A stretch of 64,000 bases of DNA. It comes from Candidatus Dormiibacterota bacterium (GTDB lineage Bacteria; Acidobacteriota; Polarisedimenticolia; Gp22-AA2). Position numbers and translations under genes: made by a program. Below, piece after piece: positions 25,962 to 33,337 of the stretch (position 1 is the stretch's first letter; the number at the start of each line of letters is the position of its first letter). The DNA lies in assembly GCA_035635555.1 (NCBI GenBank), contig DASQAT010000041.1, positions 62,001 to 126,000 on the forward strand. The letters are read 5' to 3'. The notes under the pieces are model-generated. The model worked only from the letters and a program-made list of their open reading frames with translations. It did not search any database and was not told where the DNA came from.

Positions 25962-26885
25962 CTACTGCAGGGGGGAAAGCCAGTGGTGGCGATCCTCGAT
26001 CTGGCCGGACGTGATCGATTTGAAATCAGACTGGATCCGCGAGGTGATCTCACCCTTCCTGGCCCGGCCGATCGTCATCCGATCGATCGTGCGGATCGGC
26101 GTCACCTCGGCGGCCGTGCCCACGAAGAAGACCTCGTCCGCGATGTAGAGCGACTCCCGCGGCAGGCTGCGCTCGATCACCTGGATCTTGAGATCCTGGG
26201 CGAGCTGGAGGACCGACTGCCGCGTGATGCCGGGGAGAATCGAAGCGGTCAGCGGCGGCGTGTACAGGACCCCCTTCTTGACCAGGAAGAGGTTCTCGCC
26301 GCTTCCTTCGCTGACGAAGCCGGTGGCGTCGAGTGCTATCCCCTCGGCGTAGCCGTTCACCAGCGCCTCCATCTTGATGAGCTGCGAGTTCATGTAGTTG
26401 GCGCTCGCCTTGGCCATGGCGGGCAGCGTGTCCGGGGCCTGACGGCGCCAGGAGGAGACCATCACGTCGACACCCTTCTCCGCCGCATCCTTGCCCAGGT
26501 AAGAACCCCAGGGGTAGGCCGCGACCGCGACATCGATGGGACATGGAAACGGATCGACCCCGAGCGACTCGTATCCCCGATAGACCAGGGGGCGGATGTA
26601 GCAGGCCTCCAGCCGGTTGGAACGGACCGTATCGAGGATCGCCGACTCGATCTGCTCGCGCGTGTACGGGATCTCCATCCTGTAGATCTTGCAGCCGTCG
26701 AACAGCCGGTCGACGTGGTCGCGCAGGCGGAACACGGCCGGACCACGCTGCGTCTTGTAGCAGCGCATCCCTTCGAAGATGCACGAGCCGTAGTGGATGA
26801 CGTGGGACAGGACGTGCACGGTCGCCTGCTCCCAGGGAATCAGGCGTCCATTCATCCAGATCGTCTCGGCCTTCGTGAAGGCCAT
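25962..26885 (-). CDS. ilvE: Branched-chain amino acid aminotransferase
   Basis: PLP-dependent class IV transaminase for the last step of Val, Leu and Ile synthesis. It has 307 residues. VLSHVIHYGSCIFEGMRCY is the N-terminal block; the PLP Lys is in MAKASANYMNSQLIKMEA near residue 158. ALDATGFVSEGSGENLFLV and TASILPGITRQSVL follow, and FFVGTAAEVTPIRTID near 265 is the usual C-terminal block. It follows prmA by about 70 nt on the same strand, so it may have been read from the heat-shock operon before the element inserted. Confidence 0.95.
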   Translation of the reverse strand: MAFTKAETIWMNGRLIPWEQATVHVLSHVIHYGSCIFEGMRCYKTQRGPAVFRLRDHVDRLFDGCKIYRMEIPYTREQIESAILDTVRSNRLEACYIRPLVYRGYESLGVDPFPCPIDVAVAAYPWGSYLGKDAAEKGVDVMVSSWRRQAPDTLPAMAKASANYMNSQLIKMEALVNGYAEGIALDATGFVSEGSGENLFLVKKGVLYTPPLTASILPGITRQSVLQLAQDLKIQVIERSLPRESLYIADEVFFVGTAAEVTPIRTIDRMTIGRARKGEITSRIQSDFKSITSGQIEDRHHWLSPLQ

Positions 26886-26955
26886 CCTGATCTCCCCTCG
26901 GAGGCGCGTGTGCGTTCAGGTGTCGTCCGAGTATAAGGCAGGGAGTGAAACGATA

Positions 26956-27930
26956 TCAAGACGCCCCTGACGTCCCGCGGCGTTCAGGGCCGCTTCGGCG
27001 CAGCACCAGGGCCGACCAGGGCCGGGAGCGCCGTCTGTCGACGAGAGCGAAGCGATGCCGCCGGGCGGCCCGCATGAGGTCGACTTCGTCGTCCACCAGG
27101 ATCCCTGCGAGGATGGCGTGCCCGCCCGGCGCCAGGGCGGCGTGGATAGCCGGAATAATTCTGCCTATGGTCGCGGCACCGATGTTGACCAGCAGGAGGT
27201 CGAACGGGCCGTAGCGCGCCGCCTCCGAAGCATCTGCGCACACCAGCTCGATGAGTCCCGACAACCCGTTGTCTTTGAGGTTGAGGCGCGCCACCGACAG
27301 CGCCACCCTGTCGGTATCGATCGCGACCACGCGTCCGGCTCCGAGACGACGGGCGGCCATCGCCAGGATCCCGCTGCCCGCACCCAGGTCGGCGACACGC
27401 TGTCCGACAGCGAGGTGCCGCTGCAGGAGTCGCAGGCAGAGGCGGGTGGAGGCATGTTCGCCCGTCCCGAACGCCTGGCCGAATCGCACCCGCAGTGTGT
27501 GGCGGCCGGGTCTCCGCGCGGGGACTCCGCACCCCTCCGGCACCACCAGGAAAGTCCCGATGACCATCGGCCGCAGCGTTCTCTGCCACCTCTCGACCCA
27601 GCGACCGGGCCCGACCGAGCGCAGACGAAAGCGTCCGGGCGGGGCCAGTCCGGCGCCCAGCAGGGCGGTTTGCAGGCGGCCGCCGAGCCGCCTCGCTCCC
27701 GCCCGGCCCGGGAAGTACGCGTCGAGCGTCAGGCGCGGCACCGAGCCGGACGCGACGATCTGGATGCCGAGACAGCCGTTCTCCCACAGCGCCGCAACCG
27801 CCTGCTCTTCGAGCGCGGGCGGGACGACGAGTCTGGCGCGCAGGAACGTCGATCGGGTGCCGGCGGGGGCGCTCAGGTGAAGATGTCCTTGACCCGGGTT
27901 TCTGGACCGCTTGACTGTCGATGACTTCAA
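26956..27930 (-). CDS. prmA: Ribosomal protein L11 methyltransferase, with element-supplied 5' end
   Basis: SAM-dependent methyltransferase of the PrmA family. The catalytic domain shows HTLRVRFGQAFGTGEHASTRLCLRLL, motif I VADLGAGSGILAMAA, VVAIDTDRVAL and the family block PFDLLLVNIGAATIG. Homology to the normal N-terminus begins near FLRARLVVPPALEEQ, just after attL. The native start is unclear: no ATG or GTG lies nearby, only a CTG at 27876 overlapping the old dnaJ stop. The element supplies an in-frame TTG at 27930 with AGGGG seven bases upstream, and an ATG at 28020 inside the recombinase gene. I use 27930, which adds about 18 foreign residues. Confidence 0.75.
   Translation of the reverse strand: MKSSTVKRSRNPGQGHLHLSAPAGTRSTFLRARLVVPPALEEQAVAALWENGCLGIQIVASGSVPRLTLDAYFPGRAGARRLGGRLQTALLGAGLAPPGRFRLRSVGPGRWVERWQRTLRPMVIGTFLVVPEGCGVPARRPGRHTLRVRFGQAFGTGEHASTRLCLRLLQRHLAVGQRVADLGAGSGILAMAARRLGAGRVVAIDTDRVALSVARLNLKDNGLSGLIELVCADASEAARYGPFDLLLVNIGAATIGRIIPAIHAALAPGGHAILAGILVDDEVDLMRAARRHRFALVDRRRSRPWSALVLRRSGPERRGTSGAS
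27877..27897. repeat. attL: left 21-bp direct repeat
   Basis: A perfect 21-bp match to 43156-43176, starting GTGAAGATG and ending TGACCCGG. Read on the minus strand it encodes the last DnaJ residues RVKDIFT, and the next bases give the original dnaJ stop (TGA at 27875-27873). It is therefore the old end of dnaJ, left attached to prmA. Confidence 0.93.
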
Positions 27931-27964
27931 CGAGTATCCCCTATTGAAATCGCGTGAGACATGC

Positions 27965-29092
27965 TCAGGACGCGGCGTTCGAGGCATCGCTGCCGCGATT
28001 CGTGTCCACGCCTTGTCCACGTGACTCCTCCTGCGCCTTCGGCCGGCCCATGTAGGCCAGGCTCTCCCGCTGGTAGTCCGGGGACGCCTTCGCGTACCGC
28101 TCGGTCAGCCGGATGTCCGAATGCCCGAGGATGTCCTTGAGCCGGAACAGATCGCCGTTGTTCTGTCGGAACCATGTCGCCCCGGTGTGCCTGGTCGTGT
28201 GTGGCGTGACCCACGATGGAAGTCCGGCATTCTTGCGCGCCGTCTTCCAGGCGCTGTCGATCCTCGTGATCGGCCGCCCGCGGTGCGTGAACACCCGGTT
28301 GTGTGACGTGAACCGAACCCGCCCGAGCTCGCGGAGGATGGCGATGGCGACCGGCGTCAACGGGACGGTCCTCGCCTTCCCCGACTTCGTGCTCTCGGCC
28401 TTAAACGTCACGCGCTCCGCCCCTGGCGTCAGGTCGACGTCGGACCACTCGAGCATAAGGGTCTCGGTCTTGCGGGAGCACACCTCGAACATGAGCCCGA
28501 GGATCGGTTTCGCGTGCGGCGCCGCGGCCGCAATCAGCTTGTCCGCCTGCTCGGGCGTAAGGTAGTGATCCTCGTCGGGCTCGGGCTCGTCGAACCGCAG
28601 TCGCCGGCAAGGATTGTCCCCGGCGAAGATCCCCGCCTCGTCCCGGGCCCAGGTAAACAGGCGCGATAGGAAGGCGACCTCGCGGTTGACGGTGGACTTG
28701 GAGACGGTCCCGGCTCCCCTCTTGAGCTTCGGCTGTTGCAGCCGGAGGGTGCGGTAACGGTTGACCTCCGCCCTCGTGATCGAGCCGATCGGCAGGTCGC
28801 CGAAGTGCTTCGACAGAGGCTCGAGGCGGACCTGGTAGGTCTCGGGCCGGCGGGAAGTGACCTTGACGTATTCGACCATGAACCGCGCGGCCGCCTCTCC
28901 GAACGGCATCGGCTTGATAGTGCCGAGCGTCGGGTGCATCCCGCGGGCGACCTGCTCCTGGAGCTGCCCAAGGAGGATCTCCGCGTCCCTCTTGCTGGGC
29001 CCCACCTTGACGCGCTTCCGTTTGCCCATCCGGGTCGCCGGGCTCCGGTAGTCGATGTAGTAGGTCGAGCCACGCTTGATGATCTTCGCCAT
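27965..29092 (-). CDS. Tyrosine recombinase / integrase adjacent to attL
   Basis: A 375-residue phage-type integrase. The N-terminal arm-binding-like region (KIIKRGSTYYIDYRSPATRMGKRK) is followed by a SAM-like core-binding domain (about 65-155) and the catalytic domain. The residues are complete: Arg207, Lys236 (STKSGKART), His298 and Arg301 (TPHTTRH), His324 (LGHSDIRLT) and Tyr333 (ERYAKA). The gene ends 67 nt from attL, the normal position for the integrase that catalysed insertion. Its last codons contain two copies of a TGTCCAC motif that recurs near attR. It lacks the C-terminal domain of the other two recombinases. Confidence 0.95.
   Translation of the reverse strand: MAKIIKRGSTYYIDYRSPATRMGKRKRVKVGPSKRDAEILLGQLQEQVARGMHPTLGTIKPMPFGEAAARFMVEYVKVTSRRPETYQVRLEPLSKHFGDLPIGSITRAEVNRYRTLRLQQPKLKRGAGTVSKSTVNREVAFLSRLFTWARDEAGIFAGDNPCRRLRFDEPEPDEDHYLTPEQADKLIAAAAPHAKPILGLMFEVCSRKTETLMLEWSDVDLTPGAERVTFKAESTKSGKARTVPLTPVAIAILRELGRVRFTSHNRVFTHRGRPITRIDSAWKTARKNAGLPSWVTPHTTRHTGATWFRQNNGDLFRLKDILGHSDIRLTERYAKASPDYQRESLAYMGRPKAQEESRGQGVDTNRGSDASNAAS
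28003..28020. repeat. Left pair of TGTCCAC repeats, candidate integrase arm sites
   Basis: TGTCCAC starts at 28003 and again at 28014, an 11-bp period, in direct orientation. The same pair with the same 11-bp spacing and orientation occurs at 42996-43013 near attR. The pair is 106 bp inside attL. Arm-type sites commonly occur as spaced direct repeats on both flanks; binding is inferred. This copy also encodes part of the integrase C-terminus. Confidence 0.4.
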
Positions 29093-29123
29093 CTCTACCT
29101 CCCGCCCTTGCCGGGCTTCGCTC

Positions 29124-29633
29124 TCACAATTCTCCCCGGAGAATTTGTCGGGCCAATCTTGCGGCGCCCTCCCACGGATGACGCTTACACTCCAAAGCGG
29201 CTTTGTGTACCAGTGCGCTCCACTGGTCCATGATTCTGCCGGCCCATGCCTCGTCAGCCGTTAGCAAGTCGCCTCGTTCCCACAGCTCCTCAAAGGCCGC
29301 CGCGATCTCGTTCCAGCGTTCACTAACTGAAGGCTCATCAAAGAACTGTTCCATCAGATCAGAGACCGCGGCTACGTCGCCAAGGCATATTTCAAACTGC
29401 GCCTTCGTCTCTCTCGTGTACGAGAACCGATCTTGTCCTGCCTCCTCGGGGGCGGGCGCAACTCGTCGCAAGGCTGCGAGTGCTCGGCGATACTCAGCGC
29501 CCGACCTGGTCAACCTGTAGTAGAGCGAGGCTGCCTGCTGCAAGAGGCCGAATTTGAACTCGCTCATCTTCCCGTACCGACCAAGGAGGTAGGCCAACAC
29601 GACGGCCCCTAGAGAGACCAGCGCGCCTATCAT
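29124..29633 (-). CDS. Membrane-anchored protein of unknown function
   Basis: A 169-residue protein with one N-terminal membrane segment (MIGALVSLGAVVLAYLLGRY), followed by a charged, helical cytoplasmic part. No family was recognised. Its ATG overlaps the stop of the upstream 64-residue gene by 4 nt (ATGA), so both are probably translated together. It lies 31 nt before the attL-proximal integrase on the same strand. Its sequence is visibly richer in A and T than the neighbouring chromosome. A superinfection-exclusion role would be typical of such cargo but is not shown. Confidence 0.65.
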   Translation of the reverse strand: MIGALVSLGAVVLAYLLGRYGKMSEFKFGLLQQAASLYYRLTRSGAEYRRALAALRRVAPAPEEAGQDRFSYTRETKAQFEICLGDVAAVSDLMEQFFDEPSVSERWNEIAAAFEELWERGDLLTADEAWAGRIMDQWSALVHKAALECKRHPWEGAARLARQILRGEL

Positions 29634-29824
29634 GTGTTCTTCCTCTGTGTCCGTGGCATCGCCTTCACGCCCCAGTAGGCCAGCGCCCTCTTGAGCCGCT
29701 TCGGCTCAGGGTCCCGGCCGAGATACTCGAGGACCTTCTGTCGGATTGTGCCACTACTGCGCCGCGCCTCCACGATGTAGTAGTAGCGCCGCTTCCCTCG
29801 CCTGCTCACTCTCAGGTAGGCCAT
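29630..29824 (-). CDS. Small basic protein, transposase-N-terminus-like
   Basis: A 64-residue basic protein (YLRVSRRGKRRYYYIVEARRSSG, then IRQKVLEYLGRDPEP). This stretch resembles the first 40 residues of IS4/IS1634-type transposases, yet no catalytic domain follows and the frame ends with its own stop. It could be a nucleic-acid-binding protein in its own right or a transposase relic. It is coupled to the downstream membrane protein by an ATGA overlap, which favours a functional gene. Confidence 0.55.
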   Translation of the reverse strand: MAYLRVSRRGKRRYYYIVEARRSSGTIRQKVLEYLGRDPEPKRLKRALAYWGVKAMPRTQRKNT

Positions 29825-29896
29825 ACGATCCCAAGTGTGTCACTACGGAATGGATGTGTCAAGAGGCAATTGTCCCGGGGTCGACCGGCCCCTCCT

Positions 29897-30163
29897 CTAT
29901 CTCCCCGCGAAGGTGCCGAGGAGCTGAAACAGAAACCCAACGACCAGGAAACCAAGCCCGATGCGATTGCGCTGTTCCCAAGTTCGCGCAAGGGACTCGT
30001 ATTCAGCCCGGTCCTTGTCAGGATCCCAGTCGTTCGGCGCAATGAGCGCATAGGAGGGTCGCCACCCGGGCGGCGTCGCGCCGCGCCAGAGATAAACCGC
30101 CCCGATGAGATCGAGCACGAGTCCGGCCCGACCTGCGAAAATCTCTAGAATCGTCGATGTCAT
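29897..30163 (-). CDS. Small two-helix membrane protein
   Basis: An 88-residue protein with a hydrophobic segment at each end (ILEIFAGRAGLVLDLIGAVYLW and GLGFLVVGFLFQLLGTFAG) and a short hydrophilic loop rich in Asp, Glu and Arg between them. It is shaped like a hairpin membrane protein. No family was recognised. It lies between the twin recombinases and the third recombinase. A holin is conceivable from topology alone, but no endolysin is nearby and the loop is longer than usual, so I make no functional call. Confidence 0.55.
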   Translation of the reverse strand: MTSTILEIFAGRAGLVLDLIGAVYLWRGATPPGWRPSYALIAPNDWDPDKDRAEYESLARTWEQRNRIGLGFLVVGFLFQLLGTFAGR

Positions 30164-30199
30164 CGATCCTCCTCATGTCCCGGCGCGGGTCTGTGGTCT

Positions 30200-30231
30200 G
30201 GACGGGCGAAGCCGCGCCGGGCCGCCCGTCC
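30200..30231 (-). terminator. GC-rich hairpin after the twin recombinase genes
   Basis: Perfect 9-bp stem GGACGGGCG (30200-30208) with CGCCCGTCC (30223-30231) and a 14-nt loop, starting 3 nt past the recombinase stop at 30234. There is no U-tract, so it may be a weak or factor-assisted terminator or an mRNA 3' stabiliser. Confidence 0.35.
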
Positions 30232-30233
30232 GA

Positions 30234-31529
30234 TCAGCTCTTCAGATACTTGACGATCGCCGGCGCCAGGTCCTCGAGACGGTAGCCGCGCCGGCTCGCC
30301 CCGTTCGACTGCACCCATCCAGCGAGGATCCCCATCGGCCTGAGCATGGCGGCCAGGATCCGGGAGCGGTCCATCTTCGGCCCGCTCAGGCTCGTCCACC
30401 GTGCCGACGCGCCCATCTCTTCCAGGATGCGGCTCGTCGGGAGAGAGCCCCCCCGGCGCTTCAGGAGGGCCGCAAGGTCCGCGAGCAGCGCGAGGGATTC
30501 ATCCGAGACACACGAGGCGGGCGCACTCGGCAGGAGCGACGGCGCTGGTAGTGGAGCATCCGCGATAATGGGTGCCCGCTTCGGCGTGGCCGGTTTCAAC
30601 CTACCCGGGATGCCGATGAACTCGAGGCCCTCCTGCAGACGACGTCGGCTCAGGTGAGCGTACCTCTCGGTCATCTGGATAGAGCTGTGCCCGAGGTACT
30701 GTTTCAGGCGATAGAGGTCCCCCCCGTTCTGCACGAACATGCTCGCGAAGCAGTGACGCAGATCGTGGTAATGAAAATCCGAGATGCCTGCTCGACGGAC
30801 AGCTTTCTCGAAGGCCTGCCTCATGACGCCGGCGCGCGTCCCGGCGAACGCGAAGACGTATTCCTCTCGACCGAAATGTTCTTGGATCCTCCGCCATTCA
30901 CGGAGCACGTCGGCAAGCTCGCGCGCCAGGGGGACGTCGCGGCTCTCTCCGCTCTTCGTCGTCTCGGCCCGGAAACGGACAGTGCCGAGATCGAAGTCGA
31001 TCTCCTGCCACTTCAGCTGCAGGGTCTCGCCGCGCCGGCCGCCCGTGTAGATGAGCGTCATGATGAACTGCATGAGGCAGGGCGTTCGGATCGTCGGCTT
31101 GCACTCGGCGAGTAGCCGATCGATCTCTTCGGGCTTCAGGTAGCGGACTCTGCCGCGCGACTCGTGGAACCTTCGAATGCGGCGCACTGGGTTGTCGAGA
31201 CAGTAACCGCGCTCAGTGCCCCAGGTGAACATCTTTGACAGCATGGCGCACGTGCGGTTCACGGTGGAGCCCTTGACGCCTTGGCGGATCCGGGCGGATC
31301 GGAAGGCCTGGACGTCGTTGACTCCTATTTCGTGGAATCGTTTGTCCGAGAAAAAGCGCCGCAGGATCCCGAGTGTGCTGTCGTAGGAGCCGCGTCGGTC
31401 TCTGAGCGTGACCAGGTGCACGGCCTTAAACTCGTCGGCGACTTCGTCGAAGGTGCGCGCGATAACTCGAGCCGCGGGATCGACGAGGTTGCGGATCTCG
31501 CGCAGGAGATCGATTTCAGCGGTGGACAT
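30234..31529 (-). CDS. Tyrosine recombinase with DUF3631-like C-terminal domain (copy B)
   Basis: A 431-residue protein paralogous to its upstream neighbour. The core-binding domain spans about 25-120 and the catalytic domain 130-300, with Arg165 (YTGGRRGE), Lys192 (TTKSGES), His255 and Arg258 (HDLRHCF), His281 (LGHSSIQMT) and Tyr290. After a Pro/Ala linker, residues 343-431 (LALLADLAALL, then ILEEMGASARW, ILAAMLRPMGI and RRGYRLEDL) resemble the end of DUF3631, a domain usually found behind phage primase or helicase modules. It begins 12 nt after copy C, so the two are cotranscribed. The substrate is unknown. Confidence 0.9.
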   Translation of the reverse strand: MSTAEIDLLREIRNLVDPAARVIARTFDEVADEFKAVHLVTLRDRRGSYDSTLGILRRFFSDKRFHEIGVNDVQAFRSARIRQGVKGSTVNRTCAMLSKMFTWGTERGYCLDNPVRRIRRFHESRGRVRYLKPEEIDRLLAECKPTIRTPCLMQFIMTLIYTGGRRGETLQLKWQEIDFDLGTVRFRAETTKSGESRDVPLARELADVLREWRRIQEHFGREEYVFAFAGTRAGVMRQAFEKAVRRAGISDFHYHDLRHCFASMFVQNGGDLYRLKQYLGHSSIQMTERYAHLSRRRLQEGLEFIGIPGRLKPATPKRAPIIADAPLPAPSLLPSAPASCVSDESLALLADLAALLKRRGGSLPTSRILEEMGASARWTSLSGPKMDRSRILAAMLRPMGILAGWVQSNGASRRGYRLEDLAPAIVKYLKS

Positions 31530-31541
31530 CGCGGCCTCCCC

Positions 31542-32876
31542 TCAGTCCCTGGCGTGCGCGACGAAGGCGCTCGCGATGTCTTCGACTCTGTATCCCTTCT
31601 CGTTCGCGCCCTTCCAGTGGATCTGCCTCGGACGCACGCCCACATCCCGGAGGATCCGGCCGATCTGGCGTCCGGCCTCAATCGGCTCATCGCCAATCCA
31701 AGCCCAGCGGTCCATTTTCGTGAGACGTTGGACGAGGAGCGCTGTCGCGATCTGCGGGTTATGTTCCATCGCGAAAATGGCGACCAGGTCCTCGAGAAGA
31801 GCCGCTGCGTTCCCCTTCTTGGGGGTCTGCTTGGGCTCCTGGACATCCGTCGCCTCGTGAGCGTCGCTTGGTGGGACCTCCGGGGGCGGGGCCGGCGGAG
31901 CCTGCTTGACGAGCTTGAGCGGCGCGCGCACGGTCCCGGGGATTCCGATGAAGCTCACCGCTTGCTGCATGAAATCCTCGGAGAGATGGCTGTAGCGCTC
32001 CGTCAGGCTGATGCTGCTGTGACCAAGGAGCCGCTGCAGGCGGTAGATGTCCCCACCGTTCATGACGAAGTTAGATGCGAACGAGTGGCGCAGGTCGTGG
32101 AAGCGGACATCCTCGAGGCCGGCCTTCTTGCGGGCGTGAATGAAGGCCGTCCTGACACACGCGAGCGGCCGGCCCACGTAGGTGAAGACATGATCCGGAT
32201 CCCAGCCGTAGTCCGTCAGGTGCCTGCGGGCCTCTCGAAGGTTGTGGAGCATGCGGGCCAGCTCCGGCGCCAGCGGGATCGTTCTTCCTTTCCCGCTTTT
32301 CGTGGTCTCGCGTCGGAAGGTCAGGATGCCTCTCTCGCAGTTGACCTCAGACCAACGGAGCTTCAGCAGTTCGCTCAGGCGGCCGCCGGTGTAGATCGCG
32401 GCGAAGACGAGCTCTCGAAGGTGGGGCTTGCAGGCCTTCAACAACCTCTCGGTCTCGTCCTTCGTAAGAAACCGCGTGCGCCCGGCGCTCTCTCTGAATT
32501 TCTTGACGTTCTTGACGGGGTTGACAATTGCGTACCCCTGCTCGACGCTCCAGCGGAACAGGCTGGAGAGAATAGCCCGCTGGCGGTTGACCGTGGCATG
32601 GCACACTCCGGTTTTCAACCGCGCCAGGATCATCTGCTGAATGTCGGCCGGGGTGATCTCGTGCAGGAGCCGATCGTGGAAGTGATCATCGAGCAGCTTG
32701 AGATTACTCCGAATGGTCCTGGGGTCCGATCGGAGCGTGCTCGCGTGACTTACCATGAACTCCTGCGCAGCCTTGTCGAACCGTTTCGGCAGGAGACGGA
32801 AGGACGGGTCGACGAGCTCCCTGACTCGGCGGATTTCATCGAGTAGGACGACGTTGTCTTCAGCAGTTGCAGGCAT
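31542..32876 (-). CDS. Tyrosine recombinase with DUF3631-like C-terminal domain (copy C)
   Basis: A 444-residue protein and the first gene behind the promoter at 33068-33096. Catalytic residues are complete: Arg166 (YTGGRLSE), Lys193 (TTKSGKGRT), His260 and Arg263 (FHDLRHSF), His286 (LGHSSISLT) and Tyr295. After a Pro-rich linker, residues 356-444 carry LLEDLVAIFAMEHN, LLVQRLTKMDRWAW, IGRILRDVGVRPRQI and KGYRVEDIASAF, matching the C-terminal DUF3631 pattern. The ATG follows a good AGGGAGG site. Similarity to copy B over the full length indicates tandem duplication. Neither copy needs to be the element's own integrase, because a third one sits at attL. Confidence 0.92.
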   Translation of the reverse strand: MPATAEDNVVLLDEIRRVRELVDPSFRLLPKRFDKAAQEFMVSHASTLRSDPRTIRSNLKLLDDHFHDRLLHEITPADIQQMILARLKTGVCHATVNRQRAILSSLFRWSVEQGYAIVNPVKNVKKFRESAGRTRFLTKDETERLLKACKPHLRELVFAAIYTGGRLSELLKLRWSEVNCERGILTFRRETTKSGKGRTIPLAPELARMLHNLREARRHLTDYGWDPDHVFTYVGRPLACVRTAFIHARKKAGLEDVRFHDLRHSFASNFVMNGGDIYRLQRLLGHSSISLTERYSHLSEDFMQQAVSFIGIPGTVRAPLKLVKQAPPAPPPEVPPSDAHEATDVQEPKQTPKKGNAAALLEDLVAIFAMEHNPQIATALLVQRLTKMDRWAWIGDEPIEAGRQIGRILRDVGVRPRQIHWKGANEKGYRVEDIASAFVAHARD

Positions 32877-32948
32877 GACGGCCTCCCTGGGGAAGGGCGG
32901 CGGCCGGCGGGTGAAGGAGGGGAAGGACGCGCCGGACGTCGCGGTGTT

Positions 32949-33062
32949 TGGAGACAGCCACAGCGCCGGCGCGCCTCTTGCCCGAAGGCAAGCTTGCCCG
33001 ATCCGAGGCCTCGGATATACGCGGACAAAGAAAAGCCGCGACGTTCGCCATGACTGTCTCCA
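32949..33062 (-). ncRNA. Predicted structured RNA or leader upstream of the twin recombinases
   Basis: On the minus strand the segment starts with TGGAGACAG (33062-33054) and ends with its exact complement CTGTCTCCA (32957-32949), closing a 114-nt unit. Inside are three further hairpins: CGCGG/CCGCG with an 11-nt loop (33040-33020), ATCCGA-GGCC-TCGGAT (33016-33001, a perfect palindrome) and CTTGCC-TTCG-GGCAAG (32992-32977, a cUUCGg tetraloop). The -10 box ends 6 nt upstream, so transcription should begin almost exactly at the closing stem. It may be an independent RNA or a regulatory leader. Function is unknown, and a 67-codon frame also crosses it. Confidence 0.45.
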
Positions 33063-33067
33063 CGGCC

Positions 33068-33096
33068 TATATACGCCCGGGGCCCGGTGGTGTCAA
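33068..33096 (-). promoter_or_regulatory. Near-consensus promoter of the recombinase operon
   Basis: Minus strand TTGACA (33096-33091), exactly 17 nt, then TATATA (33073-33068). The -35 is perfect and the -10 matches at 4 of 6 positions. It faces the structured segment and the two recombinase genes. It lies in the 246-bp gap after the small 70-residue gene and is the best promoter found inside the element. Confidence 0.65.
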
Positions 33097-33122
33097 CCTC
33101 AGGTGCACACGTCTGCAAACCG

Positions 33123-33335
33123 TCAGTGCTTCTCGCCGCTCATCCCGCGCGCGACGAGCATCCGGGCGATACCTTCCATCTGCGGTATGCCCTTCGCGAG
33201 TAATTCGGAGAGGGGAAGCACGGGATAGCGGCGCTCGAGCTCCTTCAGGATCTCAACCACCGCCTCCCCCCGCCGACCCAGCTCCTTCCAGAACTCCTCC
33301 GACGTCATCTCCTGCAACGGCTTCGGTTCGTCCAT
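33123..33335 (-). CDS. Small acidic phage protein, unknown
   Basis: A 70-residue helical protein (MDEPKPLQEMTSEEFWKELG, ending RMLVARGMSGEKH) starting 2 nt after the tape-measure stop. No family was recognised. Close spacing to the tape-measure gene and an in-frame ATG support that it is real. It is the last gene before the recombinase promoter. Confidence 0.55.
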   Translation of the reverse strand: MDEPKPLQEMTSEEFWKELGRRGEAVVEILKELERRYPVLPLSELLAKGIPQMEGIARMLVARGMSGEKH

Positions 33336-33337
33336 GG

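Noticed and set aside
27877-27897. tRNA 3' end as attachment site
   Set aside because: The repeat encodes the DnaJ C-terminus in frame, and no tRNA-like fold lies around either copy.
29630-29824. Insertion-sequence transposase
   Set aside because: Only N-terminal-like similarity over 40 residues; no catalytic domain, inverted repeats or target duplication.
27965-32876. RIT element (recombinase in trio)
   Set aside because: RIT elements have three adjacent overlapping recombinase genes. Here two are adjacent and the third is separated by three other genes and belongs beside attL.
32949-33062. Retron-type msr/msd RNA
   Set aside because: The end-pairing layout is reminiscent, but no reverse transcriptase gene is present anywhere in the element.
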